A stretch of DNA of 5,389 nucleotides from an uncultured Collinsella sp. (GCA_900547835.1 URIJ01000141.1:1-5389); one strand, 5' to 3'; shown: positions 1-5,024, counted from the stretch's first letter. The notes: a model not told the origin generated them from the letters alone. Numbers and translations are program-made.

Positions 1-1
1 C

Positions 2-175
2 CCGGTCAATGCCTGGGCGCTTGCGAGCAAACAGGTTCCCAATCTAATGAGCCTGCCCGTTCAGGACGCACTGGTGCTCATTGGAATCTCGGTGCTTCTG
101 ACGGTGGTTGCCGGCTTGCTGCCGGCCCGTAGCGCGTCCAAGAAAGACCCCGTGGAGGCCCTGCGCTCGGAATGA
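2..175 (+). CDS. ABC transporter permease, MacB/FtsX family (C-terminal end only)
   Basis: This is the 3' end of a gene that begins before the window; 57 codons remain, closing with TGA at 173-175. The visible peptide has a hydrophobic stretch (about residues 22-38, ALVLIGISVLLTVVAGL) that reads as the last transmembrane helix. It is followed by PARSASKKDPVEALRSE, the tail typical of MacB/FtsX-type permeases, where a PAR-x-A-x-x-x-(D/N)P-x-x-ALR motif follows the final helix. Such permeases work with an ATPase of the LolD/MacB type in export, lipoprotein release or peptide-sensing systems; which one cannot be told from the tail. The partner ATPase is not in the window. A perfect palindrome starts one base after the stop codon. 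The family call is secure, the substrate unknown. Confidence 0.88.
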   Translation, partial: PVNAWALASKQVPNLMSLPVQDALVLIGISVLLTVVAGLLPARSASKKDPVEALRSE

Positions 176-176
176 C

Positions 177-203
177 GTGACAAAGGGACAGTCCCTTTGT
201 CAC
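177..203. repeat. 27-nt perfect palindrome, copy 1 of the GTGACAAAGGGAC repeat
   Basis: Two 13-nt arms, GTGACAAAGGGAC (177-189) and its exact reverse complement (191-203), flank a single A at 190. The element begins one base after the stop of the permease gene. A second copy with the same core lies at 2995-3027, so this is a dispersed repeat and not a private terminator. A transcript could fold into a hairpin from either strand, although the one-base centre would force a few central pairs open. No T-run follows, so a classical Rho-independent terminator is not supported. I recall this palindrome as common between genes of Coriobacteriia, but I could not check that here. Confidence 0.9.
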
Positions 204-222
204 ATTGAGGTCCTTGCCAAAT

Positions 223-404
223 CGGGGTCTAATACTTTTCCGAGAAGTGAACGAGTAAAAACGGACCCCTGAAGCATTGACACTTTTAGGCTGCAATTTC
301 CTGCGGTTTTGCCGATCAAATCCTGCAGTTTTGACATCTAAAAATGTCGATGCTTCGGGGGTCCAAAAACAGACGTTCACTTCTCGGAAAAGTATTAGAC
401 CTCG
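223..404. repeat. 182-nt imperfect palindrome with 68-nt arms (long hairpin or MITE-like element)
   Basis: Positions 223-290 pair with 337-404 in one unbroken register (paired positions always sum to 627), with no bulges. The outer 31 positions (223-253 with 374-404) are fully paired apart from one G-T at 225/402. A symmetric 9 x 9 internal loop, largely A against A, covers 254-262 and 365-373. The inner stem (263-290 with 337-364) has one mismatch (C283/A344) and three G-T pairs (270/357, 278/349, 290/337). The 46-nt loop (291-336) contains a direct repeat TCCTGC(G/A)GTTTTG at 299-311 and 321-333. Because the element is self-complementary, both strands encode near-identical spurious peptides. 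It fills most of the gap between the permease and the operon ending at 474. It could be a repeated extragenic palindrome, a MITE remnant or a transcribed hairpin that stops read-through from both sides. I see no gene in it. Confidence 0.88.
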
Positions 405-473
405 TTGCGTGGGGTGCGGTTGGAAGGGCCGCTGGTGCTGGGCTGCCGCGTTTCCTTTGGGCAGACCGCGAGC

Positions 474-1232
474 CTAGTCCTCCAGCGCGCCGTACTGCTC
501 GCCGTCCACCGGCTCGAGCCATTCGTTGCTTGCATCCTCGCCTGGGTATTCAAAGGCTAGGTGGCTAAACCAGCTGTTGGCGGTAGCGCCATGCCAGTGC
601 TTGACGTTGGCGGGAATCTCGACGATATCGCCGGGGTGCAGGCGCTGCGCGGGCTTGCCCTCTTCCTGGTACCAGCCCTCGCCATCGACGCAGATCAGTA
701 CCTGTCCGCCGCCTTTGCTCGCGTGGTGAATGTGCCAGTTGTTGCGGCAGCCCGGTTCAAAGGTGACGTTGTGGATGGGCAGGTAATCGCCTGGGGCGGT
801 TAGCGCGTTGAGATAGCTCTGGCCGATAAAGTACGGCGCGTAGGCGTCGTTGGGCTCGCCAAGGCCAAAGAACCCGCCGTGGGCCTCTGGCGCCGCTGCG
901 CTATCCGTCCCGTCGCCCGCATAGACTTTCTTGGCAAGATTGAACGCAGCCCAGGCTTTGGGCCAGCCGGCATAGAAGGCCACGTGCGTGATGGCGCTCG
1001 CCATCTCCTTTTGACCTACGCCGTGCTTGCGTGCGTTGGCGATGTGGTAGGCGAGCGAGCTGTCTGTGATGCCCTGCGCCACGAGGGCCACCACGGTGAT
1101 GAGGCTTCGCGTCTTAAGGTCGAGGTCGGTGTTGTTCCAGTTCTCGCTAAAGAGCACATCGTCGTTAAAATGCGCGAAATCGGGGGCGAACTTGCCCAAG
1201 GCATCGCGGCCTGCGGTCTGTTTAATGGTCAT
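474..1232 (-). CDS. Carboxymuconolactone decarboxylase (AhpD-like) and cupin fusion protein
   Basis: A 252-residue protein with two domains. Residues about 20-105 form a CMD/AhpD-like all-helical domain (LKTRSLITVVALVAQG, then KHGV-x-x-x-E-M and THVAFYAGWP). The Cys-x-x-Cys of AhpD peroxidases is absent (the helix reads GITDSSLAYH), so thiol peroxidase activity is not supported. Residues about 145-230 form a single cupin barrel: H167-x-H169, Q177 where many cupins have Glu, and H212 in GDIVEIPANVKHWHG, giving a plausible His/His/Gln/His metal site. Such fusions are widespread in gut anaerobes beside flavodoxins and oxidoreductases, but their substrate is not established as far as I know. The ATG at 1232 has an AAAGGA Shine-Dalgarno about 8 nt upstream. 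This is the last gene of the three-gene operon, 44 nt after the flavodoxin. No T-tailed hairpin follows its stop; the long palindrome at 223-404 is the next structured element. Confidence 0.9.
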   Translation of the reverse strand: MTIKQTAGRDALGKFAPDFAHFNDDVLFSENWNNTDLDLKTRSLITVVALVAQGITDSSLAYHIANARKHGVGQKEMASAITHVAFYAGWPKAWAAFNLAKKVYAGDGTDSAAAPEAHGGFFGLGEPNDAYAPYFIGQSYLNALTAPGDYLPIHNVTFEPGCRNNWHIHHASKGGGQVLICVDGEGWYQEEGKPAQRLHPGDIVEIPANVKHWHGATANSWFSHLAFEYPGEDASNEWLEPVDGEQYGALED

Positions 1233-1276
1233 GGAGGTTCCTTTCTAACCAGAGATAATCGAGCGGAATTTGGGCG

Positions 1277-1753
1277 TTACGAGCGGTTACGCTCGACAAA
1301 TTGCTTGAGTTCGGCATCGCTTGCTCCATTGAGTATCGCGCCCGGGACAATTGTGGCGCCGGGTGCACTGGCCTCAAGAACCTTTGCGGTCTTGCCCATG
1401 CCGCTGCCACCGGAGGTCGCAAAGAGGACAATTTTCTTGCCGGCAAAACTCTGGGATTCCAGGAACGTTTTGATAATCGCCGGTGCAACATACCACCAGA
1501 TAGGGAAGCCAAGGTAGATGGTGCTGTATTCATCGAGCTCCAAAGGCTTCGAGGCGATGGCGGGGCGGCAGGTGGGGTCGTTGGTCTCAAGCGTGCTGCG
1601 GCTGTTCTTATCGTTCCAGTTGAGATCGGCGGCTGTGTAGGGCTTGGCGGGCTCAATCTCAAATAGGCCAGCGTCGGCTGTTTTCGCAAGGCGCTCGGCG
1701 ATGTTTTTTGTCACACCGCTGGCACTGAAATAGGCTACAAGGGTCTTTGACAT
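1277..1753 (-). CDS. Flavodoxin (FMN-binding, short chain)
   Basis: A 158-residue flavodoxin-fold protein. It opens with a beta strand, MSKTLVAYFSASGVTKNIAE, whose S10-A-S-G-V-T15 segment matches the (S/T)-x-(T/S)-G-x-T phosphate loop that binds FMN. GFPIWWYVAPAIIKTFLE (about 82-99) supplies aromatic residues expected to stack on the isoalloxazine ring. FATSGGSGMGKT (about 111-122) is the third flavin-contact loop. The sequence resembles the flavodoxin family of anaerobes often annotated as NAD(P)H-dependent flavin oxidoreductase, so it could be an electron carrier or a small reductase in the cytoplasm. The reading frame stays open far upstream, but translation should start at the ATG ending at 1753, which has AAAGGAG 5 nt upstream and begins the conserved first strand. 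It starts 2 nt after the stop of the small upstream gene, suggesting translational coupling, and is followed by the CMD-cupin gene. Confidence 0.93.
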   Translation of the reverse strand: MSKTLVAYFSASGVTKNIAERLAKTADAGLFEIEPAKPYTAADLNWNDKNSRSTLETNDPTCRPAIASKPLELDEYSTIYLGFPIWWYVAPAIIKTFLESQSFAGKKIVLFATSGGSGMGKTAKVLEASAPGATIVPGAILNGASDAELKQFVERNRS

Positions 1754-1755
1754 GG

Positions 1756-1971
1756 CTACTCCTTTATTTGATGGGTTTCTTGCAGCGTATAGATGAGGTA
1801 GTCGAGGGTCTCGAGTCTTTTTTGTTCGGCGTGGACACGTTCGAGCAGCTCGCGGCGGTACGTCTTGAGGCGACAGATGCGGGCGCACGCGCCTGGCAGT
1901 CCCGAGAGCTCGTCGATAAACGCATCGCAGCACCCGGCGTCGCGCAGGTTCGCGATAGTCTTTTCGTCCAT
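1756..1971 (-). CDS. Small helical protein of unknown function (71 residues), first gene of the flavodoxin operon
   Basis: This short protein begins MDEKTIANLRDAGCCDAFID and ends with a charged heptad-like helix (about residues 38-66, YRRELLERVHAEQKRLETLDYLIY). It has no signal peptide or membrane segment. I recall similar 70-85-residue proteins (N-terminal NL-x-DAGC, C-terminal LDYLIY) from many gut anaerobes, but know no assigned function. The C-terminal helix resembles the dimerisation helix of MerR-type regulators without any DNA-binding domain; that is only a resemblance. A perfect AAGGAGG lies 15 nt upstream of the ATG, longer than usual, but no ATG, GTG or TTG falls in between. The stop codon sits 2 nt before the flavodoxin start, and the flavodoxin Shine-Dalgarno overlaps the last codons, which supports a real coupled gene. 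C14 and C15 are adjacent cysteines of unknown role. Confidence 0.75.
   Translation of the reverse strand: MDEKTIANLRDAGCCDAFIDELSGLPGACARICRLKTYRRELLERVHAEQKRLETLDYLIYTLQETHQIKE
1759..1765 (-). promoter_or_regulatory. Shine-Dalgarno of the flavodoxin gene, inside the end of the upstream gene
   Basis: On the minus strand AAAGGAG lies 5 nt before the flavodoxin ATG and overlaps the last codons of the 71-residue gene. It fixes the flavodoxin start despite the long open frame upstream and suggests translational coupling. Confidence 0.75.
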
Positions 1972-1986
1972 TGTGCGGTTTGGTGT

Positions 1987-1993
1987 CCTCCTT
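1987..1993 (-). promoter_or_regulatory. Perfect Shine-Dalgarno with long spacing before the small operon-leading gene
   Basis: AAGGAGG on the minus strand precedes the ATG of the 71-residue gene by 15 nt. The frame stays open upstream, but no alternative start codon lies in the gap. Either the long spacing is tolerated or the start is non-canonical. Confidence 0.5.
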
Positions 1994-2021
1994 GTTCTTG
2001 ATGGGATGGCTATAGCGTACG

Positions 2022-2050
2022 TTGATGCGCCGATGATGTATATTGCTTAT
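2022..2050 (+). promoter_or_regulatory. Candidate promoter of the lysR-family gene
   Basis: TTGATG (2022-2027) matches four of six bases of the sigma-70 -35 consensus. After 17-18 nt comes GCTTAT or CTTATA (2045-2051) as a weak -10. The -10 would lie inside the T-N11-A box at 2039-2051, which fits the autorepression usual for LysR-type genes. On the other strand, GCTATA (complement of 2011-2016) is the best -10 guess for the operon, without a good -35, as expected for an activated promoter. All of this is pattern matching. Confidence 0.3.
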
Positions 2051-2051
2051 A
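2039..2051. promoter_or_regulatory. Candidate LysR-type operator (T-N11-A box)
   Basis: TATATTGCTTATA is a short dyad, TATA-N5-TATA, that satisfies the T-N11-A rule of LysR-type binding sites. It lies between the divergent lysR-family gene and the flavodoxin operon, where such regulators normally bind. If the operon promoter uses GCTATA at 2011-2016 (minus strand), the box sits just upstream of its -35 region, the position of an activation site. Confidence 0.45.
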
Positions 2052-2090
2052 TCGACTAGCTGGACATACGAGAATCGAATGGCTAGTCGA
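2052..2090. promoter_or_regulatory. 9-bp inverted repeat with 21-nt spacer in the divergent control region
   Basis: TCGACTAGC (2052-2060) is repeated as its exact reverse complement at 2082-2090. It starts one base after the T-N11-A box and ends 29 nt before the lysR-family GTG. It could be a second operator, giving the recognition-plus-activation arrangement usual for LysR tetramers, or a stem in the lysR leader RNA. Confidence 0.5.
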
Positions 2091-2119
2091 AGGACGGCTT
2101 TAGCTGGATTGGGGGCGCC

Positions 2120-3001
2120 GTGGAGCTGCGAACGCTGCGCTACTTTTTGGCGGTGGCGCGCGAGGAAAACATGACCGAGGCGGCAAACGTGCTGCATGTG
2201 ACACAGCCCACATTGTCGCGCCAGATCGCCGACTTGGAGCGCGAGCTGGGTGTCGAGCTGTTTGAGCGCACCAATCGGTCGTGCGTGCTTACAAGCGACG
2301 GCATGCGCCTGCGCCAGCGTGCCGAGGAGATTGTCTCGCTGGTGGAGCAGACCGAGTCGGAATTGGCAGATCGGGAGCTTGGCATTGCGGGCAATATCCG
2401 CATTGGCGCTGGCGAGACCCAGTCGATGCGGCTGGTGCTCGGCACTTTTGCGGAGCTGCGTCGTGACCATCCCGGCGTGACGATTGAGCTTTACACCGGT
2501 AATGCCGACGCGGTGGAGGAACGCTTGGAGCGTGGTCTGCTCGACTTTGCCCTGCTGTTGGAGCCCGTTAACGTCGAGAAATACGAGTGGATCCGTATGC
2601 CCGAAGTGGATCGAGCCGGCGTGGTCGTTGCGGCGAGCGGTCCCTGGGGCGACTTGGACGTGCTGACGCCTGCGGACGTTGCGAAGATGCCGTTGCTGCT
2701 GAGTTCGCGCACGTCGAATCGGGCGCTGGATTTGGCGGCGTGGGCAGGCGGTGCTCTTACCATCGATGACCTCAACGTTGTGGGGCATTTCGACTTGATC
2801 GGCAACGCATCGCATCTGGTGCGCTCGGGTACTGCGTGCGCCGTTGGCATTGGCAGTCTGCTGCAGGTGGACGAAAGCAGCGACCTTCGATTTATCCCAT
2901 TTGAGCCGCCGCTTACCATCGCCTCGTTTTTGGTGTGGAAAAAATATCGCCTGCGCTCCCGCGCCTGCGAAGAGTTCCTGAACCGTTTGAATGGAATGTG
3001 A
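2120..3001 (+). CDS. LysR-family transcriptional regulator
   Basis: A 293-residue regulator of the usual LysR length. Residues 1-60 form the winged helix-turn-helix: LRYFLAVAREENMTEAANVL, then HVTQPTLSRQIADLERELG and LFERTNRSCVLTSDG. A linker helix (about 62-88) leads to a periplasmic-binding-like effector domain (about 90-290) starting GNIRIGAGE and carrying LERGLLDFALLLEP. The start is GTG at 2120, preceded by a G-rich GGGGG about 4 nt upstream; the conserved MELRTLRYF beginning supports it. The gene is divergent from the small protein/flavodoxin/CMD-cupin operon with 148 nt between them, the classic layout for a LysR regulator of a neighbouring operon, so that operon is the likely target. 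The effector is unknown. Its TGA stop (2999-3001) lies inside the left arm of the palindrome at 2995-3027, so the repeat supplies the last codons. Confidence 0.95.
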   Translation: MELRTLRYFLAVAREENMTEAANVLHVTQPTLSRQIADLERELGVELFERTNRSCVLTSDGMRLRQRAEEIVSLVEQTESELADRELGIAGNIRIGAGETQSMRLVLGTFAELRRDHPGVTIELYTGNADAVEERLERGLLDFALLLEPVNVEKYEWIRMPEVDRAGVVVAASGPWGDLDVLTPADVAKMPLLLSSRTSNRALDLAAWAGGALTIDDLNVVGHFDLIGNASHLVRSGTACAVGIGSLLQVDESSDLRFIPFEPPLTIASFLVWKKYRLRSRACEEFLNRLNGM

Positions 3002-3027
3002 CAAAGGGACAGTCCCTTTGTCACATT
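2995..3027. repeat. 33-nt perfect palindrome, copy 2 of the GTGACAAAGGGAC repeat
   Basis: Two 16-nt arms, AATGTGACAAAGGGAC (2995-3010) and its exact reverse complement (3012-3027), flank a single A at 3011. The inner 27 nt are identical to 177-203; this copy is longer by three paired bases on each side. It holds the stop codon of the lysR-family gene and ends 22 nt before the ATG of the tRNA-dihydrouridine synthase. In that position it may work as an RNA hairpin between two co-oriented genes, either reducing read-through or limiting access to the downstream start. Confidence 0.92.
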
Positions 3028-3049
3028 CGTTGATATGAGAGAAGAGTAG

Positions 3050-4003
3050 ATGATCCTTTCGCTGGCCCCCATGGAGGGAATTACCGGGCATGTGTTCCGT
3101 CGCGTGCATGCCGAGTGCTTTGGCGCGCTCGACTGCTACTACACGCCTTTTTTGCCGCCGCCGCGAGTGGGCAATCGCTTTGGCGGCAAGGCGTTTAAGG
3201 AAGTTGATCCGGCCAACAACCAGGGACTCAACGTCGTCCCCCAGCTTATGTCCAAGAATGCGGACGAGTTTGTGTGGGCGGCGCAGGTGCTCGCCGACAT
3301 GGGCTATCGCGAGGTCAACCTTAACCTGGGCTGTCCTTCGGGAACGGTTGTCGCCAAGGGCAAGGGCTCGGGTTTTCTGCGCAACTTGGATGAGCTCGAG
3401 GTGTTCTTGAGTGACGTGTGCGAACGCTCTCCGCTGCCGGTATCGGTAAAGACCAGATTGGGACTCGAGAACGACGACGAATACGAGCGCGTGCTCGACC
3501 TTTACTGTCGCATGCCGCTGGCGGAGCTGATAGTGCACCCGCGCGTGCAAAAGGATCGTTACACGGGCTCGCCGCGCAAAGCGTTTTACGGCGAGACGCT
3601 GGAGCGCGCGCCGTTCCCGGTGGCATACAACGGCGACATCTTTGATCTAGAGGACATGGACGCGCTGGTGGCTGCCTATCCCGGCACACGCCACGTGATG
3701 CTGGGGCGCGGTTTGCTCGCGAACCCTGCGCTTGCCCGTATGGTCAAGGGCGGCCCTGCTGCCACGGTAGCCGACCTGCAGCGCTTCCACGACATGCTGT
3801 TCTCAGCGTATGCAGAAGAGATTGGCGGTAACGCAGTCTTTCGCATGAAGGAGTGGTGGTTCTACGCCAAGTGCGCTTTCGCTGATCCCGCTACCGTTCA
3901 CAAGCTCGTGCGCAAGACCAAAAAGGTCGACGAATACCGCGCCGCCGTCGACCGCGTCTTCCGCGAGCAACCGCTCGCGCCCACAGCCCGCTTCCACGGC
4001 TAA
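3050..4003 (+). CDS. dus: tRNA-dihydrouridine synthase (Dus family)
   Basis: A 317-residue flavoenzyme that reduces specific uridines in tRNA to dihydrouridine with NAD(P)H through FMN. The family signatures appear in order: LAPMEGIT (5-12) at the first strand of the TIM barrel; NLNLGCPS (90-97) with C95 as the catalytic proton donor; VKTRLG with K134; HPR at 163-165; YNGDI (193-197); and GRGLLANP (219-226) for FMN phosphate binding. A helical C-terminal domain (about 240-310) with RMKEWW and a KLVRKTKK stretch fits the tRNA-binding domain. Length is normal. The insert KGKGSGFL after the catalytic loop recalls DusC-like members, but the tRNA position modified cannot be assigned. The ATG at 3050 is preceded by a purine-rich AGAGAAGAG. 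It lies 48 nt after the lysR-family gene with the palindrome between, so it may be read from the lysR transcript; no separate promoter is evident in that gap. Confidence 0.95.
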   Translation: MILSLAPMEGITGHVFRRVHAECFGALDCYYTPFLPPPRVGNRFGGKAFKEVDPANNQGLNVVPQLMSKNADEFVWAAQVLADMGYREVNLNLGCPSGTVVAKGKGSGFLRNLDELEVFLSDVCERSPLPVSVKTRLGLENDDEYERVLDLYCRMPLAELIVHPRVQKDRYTGSPRKAFYGETLERAPFPVAYNGDIFDLEDMDALVAAYPGTRHVMLGRGLLANPALARMVKGGPAATVADLQRFHDMLFSAYAEEIGGNAVFRMKEWWFYAKCAFADPATVHKLVRKTKKVDEYRAAVDRVFREQPLAPTARFHG

Positions 4004-4004
4004 T

Positions 4005-4035
4005 TGATCCGAAGGGGACGGAGGAAAACGGATCA
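4005..4035. repeat. Short inverted repeat just after the dus stop
   Basis: TGATCCG (4005-4011) and CGGATCA (4029-4035) are exact reverse complements around a 17-nt purine-rich spacer. It begins one base after the TAA of the dihydrouridine synthase gene. The pairing is weak as a terminator and has no T-run. It may belong to another dispersed repeat type, but there is no second copy in this window. Confidence 0.45.
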
Positions 4036-4060
4036 CCCGCACGATGCCCATATAATAAGT

Positions 4061-4115
4061 TGTACGTCAGCATCCAAAGATGTCAAAAAATGTCGTTTTT
4101 GGATGCTGACGTACA
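4061..4115. terminator. Strong 55-nt hairpin between convergent genes, probable bidirectional terminator
   Basis: An 18-bp perfect stem, TGTACGTCAGCATCCAAA (4061-4078) with 4098-4115, extends inward through G-T and Watson-Crick pairs to 22 pairs (4061-4082 with 4094-4115), leaving an 11-nt loop, TCAAAAAATGT. It sits between the ends of the dihydrouridine synthase gene (+, ends 4003) and the sirtuin gene (-, ends 4140), where a shared terminator is expected. The flanks are only mildly T-rich (TGTTT after 4115 on the plus strand, AACTTATTAT on the minus strand), so it is not textbook. The A-rich loop shares AAAAATGTCG with the long palindrome at 223-404. Confidence 0.65.
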
Positions 4116-4139
4116 TGTTTGAAGGCGGTATCGCCTCCG

Positions 4140-5024
4140 CTATCTGACGGCTTGAACGGCAAGTGCTTCTATTACGCGCTCGGCGCCGGCGTCGATCAGA
4201 ATGCTGCGATTGGCGATTTCTGCCGGAGCGACTGCCTCGCCAAGGTTGACGCACGCGTAGGCGGCGTGCTCGTTTTTGGCCGTCATCTGCCAAAACGGGT
4301 ACTTGATGATGACGGGCGTGTTGCCGCCTACGCCAAGCTCCAAGAACAGAACTCGCATATTGCTGTGGCGGCGCAGGAAATCCTGGTAGCGATCGGCGGC
4401 AGCGTACCAACCCTTGTCCTGGACAAACGTATCGTCGGCGCGCAGATTCATCGTAAGCGGGGTCCCACAGTGAGGGCAATGGGGCACAAGCGCAGACGGA
4501 ATGCGCAGGTCCTGTTGGGTGGCGACCATATGGCGCACGAGCTCTTCGTTGTCCCATGTCTCCTGGCAGCAGGGTTTGCTGCACTGGAACAGGCCGTAGT
4601 CTCCCTGCGTGTAGAAGAGCCGCTGCTTGTCAAAGCCCGCACGCTGGAAACAATGGTCCACATTCGTAGTCAGCACAAAGTAGTCACGGTCATGCACTAT
4701 GCCCAAGAGCTGTTCGTAGAGCGGCGTCGGTACGGGATCGTATCGGTTGCACATAATGTAGCGGCTCCAAAACGCCCAGTACTCCTCGAGCGAATCATAG
4801 GGATAGAAGCCGCCGGAATACATATCGGTAAAACCGTAGCGTGCGGCGAAGTCGCCAAAGAGCTTCTTGAAACGCTCGCCCGAATAGGTGTAACCGGCGG
4901 CGGTCGAGAGTCCTGCTCCGGCACCGATTACCACGGCGTCAGATGTATCGAGTGCAGCTCGGAGCTTATCGATCTGTTTGGAGAAGGCTGCGGTAGATTG
5001 CCTCGTCAGACGCGAGAAAAACAT
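4140..5024 (-). CDS. sirTM: Class M sirtuin (SirTM), protein ADP-ribosyltransferase
   Basis: A 294-residue sirtuin-fold protein. GAGAGLSTAAGYTYSGERF (34-52) is the NAD-binding start of the Rossmann fold. TTNVDHCF (119-126) carries N121 and D123. The usual catalytic His is replaced by Gln in YTQGDYG (Q140), the hallmark of class M enzymes that ADP-ribosylate protein instead of deacylating it. A zinc ribbon is visible: C148 with C152 or C153, and C183-x-x-C186. ELGVGGNTPVIIKYPFWQMT (229-248) is typical of the SirTM group. In staphylococci and streptococci SirTM modifies a lipoylated GcvH-like carrier and the neighbouring macrodomain protein reverses this; the same pairing here suggests the same chemistry, with the target unproven. 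The ATG at 5024 has AAGGTGAT 5-7 nt upstream, and an in-frame TGA three codons upstream closes the frame, so the 59-nt overlap with the macrodomain gene is real unless a rare downstream start is used. Confidence 0.92.
   Translation of the reverse strand: MFFSRLTRQSTAAFSKQIDKLRAALDTSDAVVIGAGAGLSTAAGYTYSGERFKKLFGDFAARYGFTDMYSGGFYPYDSLEEYWAFWSRYIMCNRYDPVPTPLYEQLLGIVHDRDYFVLTTNVDHCFQRAGFDKQRLFYTQGDYGLFQCSKPCCQETWDNEELVRHMVATQQDLRIPSALVPHCPHCGTPLTMNLRADDTFVQDKGWYAAADRYQDFLRRHSNMRVLFLELGVGGNTPVIIKYPFWQMTAKNEHAAYACVNLGEAVAPAEIANRSILIDAGAERVIEALAVQAVR

Noticed and set aside
291..336. A CRISPR-like repeat pattern (CTGCNNTTT three times).
   Set aside because: The units are 9-13 nt with unequal spacing and lie in the loop of one hairpin; there is no array and no cas gene.
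405..473. A possible terminator stem (GGCTGCC with GGCAGAC) after the CMD-cupin gene.
   Set aside because: The stem has only about six pairs with a mismatch and no T-run on the minus strand.
78..477. Short open frames on both strands across the long palindrome, encoding near-identical peptides (FTSRKSIRPR).
   Set aside because: The identity follows from the inverted repeat itself, since both strands read the same. No ribosome binding site or family supports a protein.
879..1517. A 212-codon plus-strand open frame opposite the CMD-cupin and flavodoxin genes.
   Set aside because: It spans two recognised minus-strand genes, has no domain and no supported start.
1754..3550. A very long open frame on the minus strand that runs through the dus and lysR genes into the flavodoxin.
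   Set aside because: Only its last 158 codons resemble a protein family. The rest lies antisense to two well-supported genes, is Arg/His-rich in the manner of shadow frames in GC-rich DNA, and the flavodoxin has its own start and Shine-Dalgarno.
4051..4062. A perfect TATAAT just upstream of the convergent hairpin, suggesting a small RNA antisense to the sirtuin 3' end.
   Set aside because: No -35 element lies 16-18 nt upstream (the position reads ACGGAT or similar), and A/T-rich hexamers are expected near a terminator. It would need mapped transcription starts.
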